From Clostridia bacterium (GTDB lineage Bacteria > Bacillota > Clostridia > Oscillospirales > CAG-272), in the NCBI GenBank assembly GCA_024408015.1, contig JAKSVJ010000067.1, forward strand, positions 1 through 6,908: a DNA stretch of 6,908 bases, given 5' to 3'. Shown piece by piece: positions 1 to 5,377 of the stretch. Each line of letters opens with the position of its first letter. The first letter of the stretch is position 1. Below the pieces are notes generated by a model. It had not been told where the DNA came from. It was given only the letters and a program-made list of their open reading frames with translations, and did not search any database. Both the position numbers and the translations under genes were made by a program.

Positions 1-57
1 CAATGCCTATTAATATCCCAAATGCTATCATTAATAAATAAATCCTGCACTATTCAC
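1..57 (-). other. possible start of a gene running off the left edge (partial or disrupted)
   Basis: Downstream of the flotillin stop, the minus strand carries a good GGAGG at 70..66. A GTG lies eight bases further on (57..55), but that frame closes after eight codons (MNSAGFIY then TAA). Another frame, with an ATG at 31..29, gives the hydrophobic start MIAFGILIGI and stays open to the edge. It has only a weak AGGA (46..43) eleven bases upstream. Reading the first eight codons and then shifting frame would give a plausible membrane-protein N-terminus, so a small frameshift or sequencing error is possible. A third frame (GTG at 50..48) is also open but looks unremarkable. The position right behind a flotillin gene would suit a membrane partner, but too little sequence is present to name a family. 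Confidence 0.3.
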
Positions 58-65
58 TTTTTATA

Positions 66-70
66 CCTCC
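66..70 (-). promoter_or_regulatory. ribosome binding site for a gene off the left edge
   Basis: GGAGG on the minus strand, 14 bases past the flotillin stop codon. It is eight bases ahead of a GTG at 57..55 whose frame closes after eight codons. The site is strong enough to suggest that a further gene follows in the flotillin operon, although its correct start is unclear. Confidence 0.45.
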
Positions 71-83
71 AATCCCAGCCTTG

Positions 84-1457
84 TCATGATAGTAGTTTTT
101 CTTCTTGTTTTACAAACATTGTCTCGCCATTCTCAATTAGTGTTTTCATGCCTTCAACAATTTGATTTGCACTTGACATAACATCTCTAACAACCTTTGT
201 GCTATTTCCATCGCCATACATAACAATTTTGTCTGTTTGAGCGAGAGGAGCGGCGGCGTTTTTAACAACTTCTGGAAGAGCTTGGAGATACATTTCAAGA
301 ACTGAAGCTTCACCCATCTTTTTTTGCGCTTCGGCTTTTTTCTCAATTGCTTCAGCTTCAGCTATACCTTTTGCTCTAATACCCTCAGCTTCTTGTTCCA
401 TAGCATATCTTAATGCTTCTGCCTCTGCTTTTTTAGCTTCAGCTTCTTGAATTGCTTCGAATTTCTTTGCCTCAGCTTCACGTTGACGTCTTATTAGCAA
501 TGCTTCAGCTTCTTTTTCAGCTTTGTATTTCATTGCATCTGCCTGTTTACGGATGTCTGCATCAAGTTGACGTTCTTTTAATGCAATTTCTCTTTCTGCA
601 AGTTCAGCTTCCTTTTCTTTTCTTGCAATGTCTGCATTGGCTTTTGTTACCTCAATTGTCTTACGTTGATTTTCTTGCTGGATTGAATATGCAGCATCGG
701 CCTCAGCCTTCTTAGCATCAGCTAATACTTTCATGTCAGCTTGACGAACCGCAAGGGCTGCATCTTGTTCAGCAATTTTCTTTTCCGCTTCAACCTTAAC
801 AGCGTTAGCTTCTTGCTGTGCATTTGCTGTGGCGATAGCAATATCCCTTTGAGCGTTTGCTTTTGCAATTTGAGCATTTTTTCTAATCTGTTCAACGTTA
901 TCGATACCCATGTTTTCAATTGTTCCAGCAGCATCTTTGAAGTTTTGAATGTTAAAGTTAACAACTTCAATACCAAGTTTTTCCATATCTGGAACAACGT
1001 TTTCTGTGATTTTTTTAGCAACTCCTTGTCGATCTTGAACCATTTCTTTAAGTCCAACAGAACCAACAATTTCACGCATGTTACCTTCAAGTACTTGTGT
1101 TACCAAGGCAATAAGTTCTGTTTGTTTTTTGCCAAGCAAGGATTCTGCTGCTTTTTTCAAAAGTTCAGGGTTTGAAGAGATTTTGATGTTTGCAACACCA
1201 TCAACAGTTACATTAATGAATTCATTTGTTGGAACTGCTTCTGTTGTTTTTACATCGACTTGCATTACTTTGAGAGACAGTTTATCTACACGTTCAAAGA
1301 ATAAGAAGTGCCATCCTGCTTTACCAATGAGAATTCTCTTTTTTCCAAGACCAGAGATAATGAATGCTGTGTCTGGAGGTGCTTTTAAATAACCTCCAAT
1401 GAAATACAATGCTATTGCTAATACAGCAATAATAATAGGGAATACAAATGGTGGCAT
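84..1457 (-). CDS. floT: flotillin-like SPFH/Band 7 membrane scaffold protein
   Basis: 457-residue flotillin family protein; B. subtilis FloT (YuaG) is slightly longer, at about 509. Residues 5-25 form one hydrophobic segment that anchors or inserts in the cytoplasmic membrane. Residues about 27-190 are the SPFH/Band 7 domain. Residues about 192-385 are an Ala/Glu/Lys-rich coiled coil with many EAEA and KAEAE repeats. Residues about 386-420 hold the flotillin-type C-terminal segment (ALPEVVKNAAAPL, then KIVMYGDGN). Family members oligomerise, organise membrane microdomains and influence membrane fluidity, secretion and membrane-protein complexes. The ATG is preceded by AGGAGG (1471..1466) with an eight-base gap. 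The gene stands alone behind its own promoter and a yybP-ykoY-type riboswitch with a terminator, so transcription is probably metal-controlled. A second gene may follow at the left edge. The family call is secure; the cellular role is inferred. Confidence 0.95.
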   Translation of the reverse strand: MPPFVFPIIIAVLAIALYFIGGYLKAPPDTAFIISGLGKKRILIGKAGWHFLFFERVDKLSLKVMQVDVKTTEAVPTNEFINVTVDGVANIKISSNPELLKKAAESLLGKKQTELIALVTQVLEGNMREIVGSVGLKEMVQDRQGVAKKITENVVPDMEKLGIEVVNFNIQNFKDAAGTIENMGIDNVEQIRKNAQIAKANAQRDIAIATANAQQEANAVKVEAEKKIAEQDAALAVRQADMKVLADAKKAEADAAYSIQQENQRKTIEVTKANADIARKEKEAELAEREIALKERQLDADIRKQADAMKYKAEKEAEALLIRRQREAEAKKFEAIQEAEAKKAEAEALRYAMEQEAEGIRAKGIAEAEAIEKKAEAQKKMGEASVLEMYLQALPEVVKNAAAPLAQTDKIVMYGDGNSTKVVRDVMSSANQIVEGMKTLIENGETMFVKQEEKLLS

Positions 1458-1504
1458 AATATTTTCCTCCTGCCAAAATTATTATTAAGGAAGTGTTATT
1501 GCAC

Positions 1505-1549
1505 AAAAAAAGACCTTACACCAATACTAATGTATTGATGTAAAGTCTT
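1505..1549 (-). terminator. riboswitch-controlled intrinsic terminator (expression platform)
   Basis: Read on the minus strand, an 18-base arm (1549..1532), a four-base loop AUUA and a second 18-base arm (1527..1510) form an uninterrupted hairpin, with two G-U wobbles in RNA. It is followed by a run of T (1511..1505, seven in all, partly within the arm). On the plus strand the wobble positions become A-C mismatches, so the structure is designed for leftward transcription. The proximal arm contains CUUUAC (1545..1540), which is also the 3' strand of aptamer helix P1. Aptamer folding and terminator folding are therefore mutually exclusive. Ligand binding should favour read-through into the flotillin gene. 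Confidence 0.9.
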
Positions 1550-1632
1550 GTTATTCTTATTAAACAGTACCGGGCAAAAGCCGAAATGACGATATCTGTT
1601 AAAGCGTTAGAGCTTCTAACTACTCCCTTTAC
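1540..1632 (-). ncRNA. yybP-ykoY family manganese riboswitch aptamer
   Basis: The leader of the flotillin gene matches the Mn2+-sensing yybP-ykoY aptamer in sequence and helix order. P1 is GUAAAG (1632..1627) with CUUUAC (1545..1540). It is followed by the conserved L1 strand GGAGUAG (1626..1620). P2 is GUUAGA (1620..1615) with UCUAAC (1611..1606) around AGC. P3 is AACAG (1600..1596) with CUGUU (1567..1563). Inside it are the L3 signature CGUCA (1591..1587), a GGC/GCC mini-hairpin (1582-1573) and then CCGG (1573..1570). The 3' strand carries AACAAGAC (1552..1545), as in known members. The P4 helix seems absent, a common variation. In characterised members Mn2+ docks L1 against L3, stabilises P1 and turns expression on. 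The match was made from memory of the consensus, not by a covariance search. Confidence 0.92.
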
Positions 1633-1638
1633 GATAAT

Positions 1639-1667
1639 AGTATATATCGCCTATAATGCGTTGTCAA
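1639..1667 (-). promoter_or_regulatory. sigma-A promoter of the riboswitch-flotillin unit
   Basis: TTGACA (1667..1662, perfect -35) and TATACT (1644..1639, five of six for -10) are separated by exactly 17 bases. Transcription is predicted to start near 1635-1632, so the aptamer's P1 strand would lie at the very 5' end of the transcript. The leader to the flotillin ATG would then be about 175 bases. Confidence 0.9.
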
Positions 1668-1668
1668 T

Positions 1669-1691
1669 AAAAATCGTATCGAAAAATACGA
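1669..1691 (-). terminator. probable short terminator of the SGNH hydrolase gene
   Basis: On the minus strand, UCGUAU (1691..1686), a six-base loop and AUACGA (1679..1674) are followed by five T (1673..1669). It sits 22 bases past the hydrolase stop. The stem is only six pairs and AT-rich, so termination may be partial. Its T-tract ends one base before the flotillin -35 box. Confidence 0.55.
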
Positions 1692-1712
1692 AAATCGTAA
1701 GCCCCTGGATTT

Positions 1713-2366
1713 TTAGTCAAATAACTCTTTAAAGGACTTTGTGTTGTATATAGTGTCTGCAATTATTACATTGGCAATTTGGCTAGGGTGAATCCTGTCA
1801 GCTGACAACATAGCAGCGCTACCTTTTTTCATGTATTTATCAATTTTTACTTGAACATCGATATATTCAACATTGTATTTATTACAAATGTTTTTATAAC
1901 CAATATCAAGTTCGTCCCTTAGCTTTCTTGTGTCATCTTTTTTATTTAAATCAAAGAAGAGTGGAGAAATGACAATTGGCTTTGAATTTGCTTTTTGACA
2001 TTTTTCTATCATTAATGAGAGGTTTTCAAACGTTCTTGATATTGATATTTGATACTCTGGTTTTACCATGTTTTCATCCACAAATCGACGTACATCATTA
2101 ATTCCTATTAGGATATAAACAACATCAGGACTATAAGAAAGAACATCGTCATCGAATCTACCAATAAGTTTTACTGAAGTATTGCCACTGATAGCAGAAT
2201 TCATAATTCTAACGTTCATATCAGGATGATCAGCCCATGACCAAAACATAATATTTGATACATATCCTGTTCCCACTTCGTTTATTCCATCGCCAACAGG
2301 TTTAAGGCTTCCTGCGTCGGTAACACTATCTCCTGTAAACATTACTTTGTATAGTTTCTTATTCAT
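1713..2366 (-). CDS. SGNH/GDSL-family hydrolase (esterase/lipase-like)
   Basis: 217-residue single-domain SGNH hydrolase. All four signature blocks are visible. Block I is FTGDSVTDAG with nucleophile Ser14. Block II is NSAISGNTS, with Gly61 for the oxyanion hole. Block III is GIND, with Asn90. Block V is DRIHPS, supplying Asp190 and His193 of the triad. The family hydrolyses esters such as acyl groups on lipids, sugars or polysaccharides; the substrate cannot be told here. There is no signal peptide or membrane segment, so it is probably cytoplasmic, which fits a role on small acylated or acetylated metabolites. AGAGG (2377..2373) lies six bases ahead of the ATG. It is a single-gene unit with its own promoter, divergent from the cyclophilin gene. 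Confidence 0.9.
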   Translation of the reverse strand: MNKKLYKVMFTGDSVTDAGSLKPVGDGINEVGTGYVSNIMFWSWADHPDMNVRIMNSAISGNTSVKLIGRFDDDVLSYSPDVVYILIGINDVRRFVDENMVKPEYQISISRTFENLSLMIEKCQKANSKPIVISPLFFDLNKKDDTRKLRDELDIGYKNICNKYNVEYIDVQVKIDKYMKKGSAAMLSADRIHPSQIANVIIADTIYNTKSFKELFD

Positions 2367-2395
2367 AAATAACCTCTAGTTTATTCTTTGCTCAA

Positions 2396-2424
2396 AGTAT
2401 ACCATGAGTTACTAATAATTGCAA
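2396..2424 (-). promoter_or_regulatory. promoter of the SGNH hydrolase gene
   Basis: TTGCAA (2424..2419) and TATACT (2401..2396) are 17 bases apart, with an extended -10 TGG directly before TATACT. The position, about 30 bases before the ATG, and the spacing support it; the -35 matches the consensus at four of six bases. Confidence 0.75.
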
Positions 2425-2443
2425 TTTAGTTAAACCAAAAATG

Positions 2444-2472
2444 TTGAATACATGGTCTTCTTGTGATAAAAT
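2444..2472 (+). promoter_or_regulatory. promoter of the cyclophilin-DUF896 unit
   Basis: TTGAAT (2444-2449) and TAAAAT (2467-2472) are separated by 17 bases, with an extended -10 TGA before TAAAAT. Transcription should start near 2479. This rules out the in-frame GTG at 2463 as a start, because it would lie upstream of the transcript. Confidence 0.75.
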
Positions 2473-2491
2473 GTAAACAGTTAAAAACACT

Positions 2492-2496
2492 AGGAG
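2492..2496 (+). promoter_or_regulatory. ribosome binding site that sets the cyclophilin start
   Basis: AGGAG eight bases before the ATG at 2505. The longer frame from GTG 2463 would read through this site and the promoter -10, so 2505 is preferred. Confidence 0.85.
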
Positions 2497-2504
2497 AAAC
2501 AAAA

Positions 2505-2981
2505 ATGAACGCAATAATTAAAATGGAAAATGGCGGAGTAATGACTCTTGAATTATATAAAGATATTGCTCCAATTACAGTTGAAAACTTTGTTAAACTT
2601 GCAAAAAGTGGATTCTATAACGGATTAATCTTCCACCGTGTTATCGAAGGTTTTATGATTCAAGGCGGAGACCCACAGGGAACTGGTATGGGTGGTCCAG
2701 GTTGGACAATCAAGGGTGAATTCAAAGCAAATGGTGTAAACAACACATTGAAACACGAAAGAGGCGTCATCTCAATGGCTCGTTCAATGAACCCTAACTC
2801 AGCTGGTTCACAGTTCTTTATCATGCACAAGAATGCACCATATCTTGATGGTCAATACGCTGCTTTTGGTAAAATGACAGACGGTTTTGATGTTCTTGAT
2901 AGAATTGCTAAAGTTAGAACAAACTATAATGATAGACCACTTGATGAACAAAAGATTGAGTCAATAACAATCGAGGATTAA
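2505..2981 (+). CDS. ppiB: cyclophilin-type peptidyl-prolyl cis-trans isomerase
   Basis: 158-residue single-domain cyclophilin, typical of short bacterial PpiB-like enzymes, which catalyse cis-trans isomerisation of Xaa-Pro bonds during protein folding. The active-site segment FHRVIEGFMIQGGD covers residues 43-56. It includes Arg45, Phe50 and Gln53, equivalent to Arg55, Phe60 and Gln63 of human cyclophilin A. NSAGSQFFI (98-106) and LDGQYAAFGK (114-123) are the other conserved core segments. There is no signal sequence, so it acts in the cytoplasm. The start at 2505 is chosen from the AGGAG at 2492 and the promoter position; a GTG 42 bases upstream is in frame but overlaps the -10 region. A broken DUF896 gene follows after one base and is probably co-transcribed. 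Confidence 0.96.
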   Translation: MNAIIKMENGGVMTLELYKDIAPITVENFVKLAKSGFYNGLIFHRVIEGFMIQGGDPQGTGMGGPGWTIKGEFKANGVNNTLKHERGVISMARSMNPNSAGSQFFIMHKNAPYLDGQYAAFGKMTDGFDVLDRIAKVRTNYNDRPLDEQKIESITIED

Positions 2982-2982
2982 A

Positions 2983-3159
2983 ATGAGTGCTTTAACTGAT
3001 AGAATTAACGAGCTTGCAAAAAAACAAAAAACCGTTGGTTTGACATAAGAAGAGAAAAAAGAACAAGCAAAACTTCGTGACGAATTTAGACAAAAGTTTA
3101 GAGCAAATTTTGCTCAACAATTATCTACTGAAGTGAAATACGAGGGCGATAAAAAATAA
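2983..3159 (+). pseudogene. DUF896 (YnzC/UPF0291-like) gene with in-frame stop at codon 22
   Basis: The frame from ATG 2983 reads MSALTDRINELAKKQKTVGLT, then TAA (3046-3048). It then continues without further damage through EEKKEQAKLRDEFRQKFRAN and on to a proper TAA at 3157-3159. The full 58-codon frame matches the small two-helix DUF896 family (B. subtilis YnzC and relatives), which has the pattern RINELA...GLT.EEK.EQ..LR.E.....R. The stop replaces a position that is usually Glu, so one GAA-to-TAA change would explain it. GAGG (2973-2976) precedes the ATG by six bases, and the gene starts one base after the cyclophilin stop, so translation is likely coupled. As read, only a 21-residue peptide would be made. 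A sequencing or assembly error, or a very recent mutation, fits the intact remainder. The molecular function of the family is unknown. Confidence 0.85.
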
Positions 3160-3163
3160 AAAC

Positions 3164-3210
3164 AAGGTGCGTTTTCAAATACCGTTTGGTATCTTTGAGC
3201 GCACCTTTTT
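3164..3210. terminator. bidirectional intrinsic terminator between convergent units
   Basis: AAGGTGCG (3164-3171) pairs with CGCACCTT (3200-3207). A second inner helix, CAAATACC with GGTATCTTTG, has a small bulge and closes a GTTT loop. A T-run (3206-3210) follows on the plus strand. On the minus strand the hairpin is followed by a T-rich stretch corresponding to 3163-3151. It therefore ends the rightward cyclophilin-DUF896 transcript and the leftward phoH-ybeY-era-recO transcript. The recO stop codon sits at the T-run. Confidence 0.9.
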
Positions 3211-4012
3211 ACATAATCTGTTTTAGGAATGATAAAGTCTTATATTGATATTCAGTATGACACAATAAATACTTTTCACATACTGAAGAAAAATCATCAA
3301 GAGCTTTATCTTGCAAAACAAAAGAGAATAGTTTTTCCTGTTTTGAATAAACAACATATCTCATTGCAAGATATACATCAGGAGAGAGAATTAAAATGAG
3401 TCTAGTACCTGGATAAATGCCTTCTGATTCGTTTGTTTTATATAAAGATTCCTCAAAACTATTGCTCGATTTTTTGAAGCAATCTTCACAATAAAAATTA
3501 CCAGCCTCAGCATCAAAGTAATAGATGTTGAGGTTATGTTTTTTACAAGAATTACATGCTACAAGATCAGGAGCGAAACCTTCAATGCAGGCGGCTCTTA
3601 ATTCAAAGACCCCTTTTATCATTTTTAGAGGTTTACTCTCTTGGGCAATCAAATAGAAAGAATTCAGAACTAGTCTCAACAATTCTTCGGCATTTTCACC
3701 CTCAACTGACATATATGAAGCAACCTCAGCAAGATAACCTGCGATTGATAGTGAATCAATTGTCTTTCTAAGACCATAGAAACTATCGATTAACATGGAT
3801 TCCTTTACGACATAATGATCCCCTCTTTGAGTCAAGTAAAACTCGGAGTAAGAGAACAACTGAGTAGCAGTGAAGTTCTTGTTTTTTAATCGTCTAACAT
3901 TACTGCCGTAAACAGACATTTTTCCGTATTCAGCAGTAAGTACAGTCATGTATTTGTCGTACTCACCGACGTTAGTTTCGCTAAGCACGACACCTTTAAC
4001 ATTAATATCCAT
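3209..4012 (-). CDS. recO: DNA repair/recombination mediator RecO
   Basis: 267-residue RecO, slightly longer than the usual 240-255. RecO works with RecR to load RecA onto SSB-coated single-stranded DNA in the RecF pathway of gap repair, and it anneals strands. Residues 1 to about 80 form the N-terminal OB fold (KGVVLSETNVGEYDK opening). The middle is helical. A C4 zinc site is formed by Cys153 and Cys156 (CNSC) with Cys175 and Cys178 (CEDC). The end YKTLSFLKQI is typical of the family. The ATG overlaps the end of era by 11 bases and has no strong Shine-Dalgarno, so translation is probably coupled to era. It is the last gene of the operon, and its stop lies at the T-run of the downstream terminator. 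Confidence 0.95.
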   Translation of the reverse strand: MDINVKGVVLSETNVGEYDKYMTVLTAEYGKMSVYGSNVRRLKNKNFTATQLFSYSEFYLTQRGDHYVVKESMLIDSFYGLRKTIDSLSIAGYLAEVASYMSVEGENAEELLRLVLNSFYLIAQESKPLKMIKGVFELRAACIEGFAPDLVACNSCKKHNLNIYYFDAEAGNFYCEDCFKKSSNSFEESLYKTNESEGIYPGTRLILILSPDVYLAMRYVVYSKQEKLFSFVLQDKALDDFSSVCEKYLLCHTEYQYKTLSFLKQIM

Positions 4013-4901
4013 CGAATTCGTCTTTTTTGTATCCGAAGTTTGCTATTGTAACTTCAGATTCACGCCAGTTTTCTTTAACTTTTACCCACAAATCAAGGAA
4101 TACTTTAACGCCAAAGAATCTTTCCATATCTTCTCTAGCTTTTGTTCCAACTCTTTTTAGTTCAGCCCCGCCTTTTCCTATGATAATTGGCTTGTGTGAA
4201 GCTTTTTCACAGAAAATTTCCGCTCTGATTGAAATCATTGTGTTGCTTTCTTTGAATTCTTCAATAACAACAGCTGTGCCATGAGGAATTTCTTTATCAA
4301 GTGTTAAAAGAAGCTTTTCTCTAATAATCTCTGCTGCCATAACTCTTTCAGGTTGGTCAGTAATCATGTCATCAGGGAATATCCAATCATTTTCAAATGA
4401 GAATTTATCTAATTCTTCAAAAATTGCATCAACATTTTCACCATTTTTAGCGCTTATTGGAATTACAGCTTCAAATTCCATTTCGGAAGAGAATCTTAGA
4501 ATTGTATTACCAATTTCTTCTGCTTTTGATATATCAGTCTTGTTTACAAGAAGAATAACAGGAACATCGCTTGTGCTAAACTTTTTTATGAGAGAAGATT
4601 CAACAGGTCCGATTTTATCACCGGATTCAACAAGCCACATTACAACATCAACATCACCAACAGCATTGTTTGCCTCTTTAACCATAAATGATCCGAGTTT
4701 GTTTTGGGGTTTATGAACGCCTGGAGTATCAAGGAATACGTATTGAGTTTCGTCTTTTGTTAAAATACCTGTAATCTTTGTTCTTGTGGTTTGAGGCTTG
4801 TTTGAAACTATAGATACTTTTTCACCAAGAAGGTGATTTAAAAGTGTTGATTTGCCTACATTAGGTCTACCAATTAACGCTGCGAATAATGTTTTTGTCA
4901 T
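4002..4901 (-). CDS. era: GTPase Era, 30S ribosome assembly factor
   Basis: 299 residues, the standard length for Era, an essential GTPase that binds the 3' end of 16S rRNA during small-subunit maturation. GTPase motifs: G1 GRPNVGKS (11-18), switch-I TTRT (38-41), G3 DTPG (58-61), G4 NKTD (120-123) and G5 SAK (150-152). The C-terminal KH domain has the RNA-binding IGKGG loop (241-245) and the following VGTKAREDME helix. VFLDLWVKVKENWR (267-280) is also a family signature. The start ATG shares ATGA with the ybeY stop (four-base overlap), and the end overlaps recO by 11 bases. Its placement right after ybeY pairs two factors that act on 16S rRNA 3'-end processing. Confidence 0.98.
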   Translation of the reverse strand: MTKTLFAALIGRPNVGKSTLLNHLLGEKVSIVSNKPQTTRTKITGILTKDETQYVFLDTPGVHKPQNKLGSFMVKEANNAVGDVDVVMWLVESGDKIGPVESSLIKKFSTSDVPVILLVNKTDISKAEEIGNTILRFSSEMEFEAVIPISAKNGENVDAIFEELDKFSFENDWIFPDDMITDQPERVMAAEIIREKLLLTLDKEIPHGTAVVIEEFKESNTMISIRAEIFCEKASHKPIIIGKGGAELKRVGTKAREDMERFFGVKVFLDLWVKVKENWRESEVTIANFGYKKDEFDGY

Positions 4902-5377
4902 CTTATAATCCCTGCTGATTCTAATATTTTGTCTTGTTTGTCGAACATGATATGTTCATCTTCCGGACCAGTTTCGTGATCATAACCCAAAAGATGCAAT
5001 GTTGAATGAACAGTTAAAAAGGCAAGTTCACGCTCAATTGAATGTCCATATTCCGATGCTTGAGCAATAGCTTTTTCAACGGAAATGATGATATCACCCA
5101 GCACTAATGAGTCAACATACATATCGAAATCTCCAGTGTCATCGTCGCCATCAAGCATAGGGAATGATAAAACATCTGTTGGTCTATCTATTCCACGAAA
5201 CTCTTTGTTCAATCTATGGATTTCCTCATTGTCAACAAAGCTTAAGGACACCTCGGCATCGTTTCCAAAATCTTCTGAAACGAGGGTGCGCTTAATAACA
5301 TCTCTAAGCATTGACTTTATTTCTGTAGTTATCTTTAAGTGCTTTTGATTATTTGAAAAAACAACTTTAACCTTCAT
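4898..5377 (-). CDS. ybeY: endoribonuclease YbeY (rRNA maturation factor)
   Basis: 159-residue member of the UPF0054/YbeY family, a zinc-dependent endoribonuclease involved in 16S rRNA 3' maturation and ribosome quality control. The metal-binding HSTLHLLGYDH motif spans residues 124-134, with His124, His128 and His134. The conserved RPTDVLSFP segment (65-73) is also present. AAGG (5388..5385) precedes the ATG by seven bases. The start lies within the last codons of phoH (11-base overlap) and the end overlaps the era start by four bases. In many Firmicutes dgkA and cdd lie between ybeY and era; here they are absent. Confidence 0.97.
   Translation of the reverse strand: MKVKVVFSNNQKHLKITTEIKSMLRDVIKRTLVSEDFGNDAEVSLSFVDNEEIHRLNKEFRGIDRPTDVLSFPMLDGDDDTGDFDMYVDSLVLGDIIISVEKAIAQASEYGHSIERELAFLTVHSTLHLLGYDHETGPEDEHIMFDKQDKILESAGIIR

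Noticed and set aside
300..860. Repetitive GCTTC/AGC-rich DNA as a possible repeat array
   Set aside because: It is the codon-level consequence of the Ala/Glu/Lys coiled coil of the flotillin; there is no regular unit with spacers.
452..1392. Long open frames on the opposite strand of the flotillin gene
   Set aside because: They are low-complexity shadows (Leu/Phe/Ser-rich) with no ribosome binding site or family resemblance.
1510..1549. Hairpin read as a plus-strand terminator
   Set aside because: On the plus strand two pairs become A-C mismatches, no T-run follows, and no rightward gene ends there.
2463..2504. Longer cyclophilin start at GTG 2463
   Set aside because: It overlaps the predicted -10 box (2467-2472) and reads through the AGGAG that serves ATG 2505; cyclophilin homology begins after 2505.
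3046..3048. TAA reassigned as a sense codon
   Set aside because: TAA properly ends recO, era, phoH, the hydrolase and the cyclophilin, and no other TAA interrupts a conserved gene.
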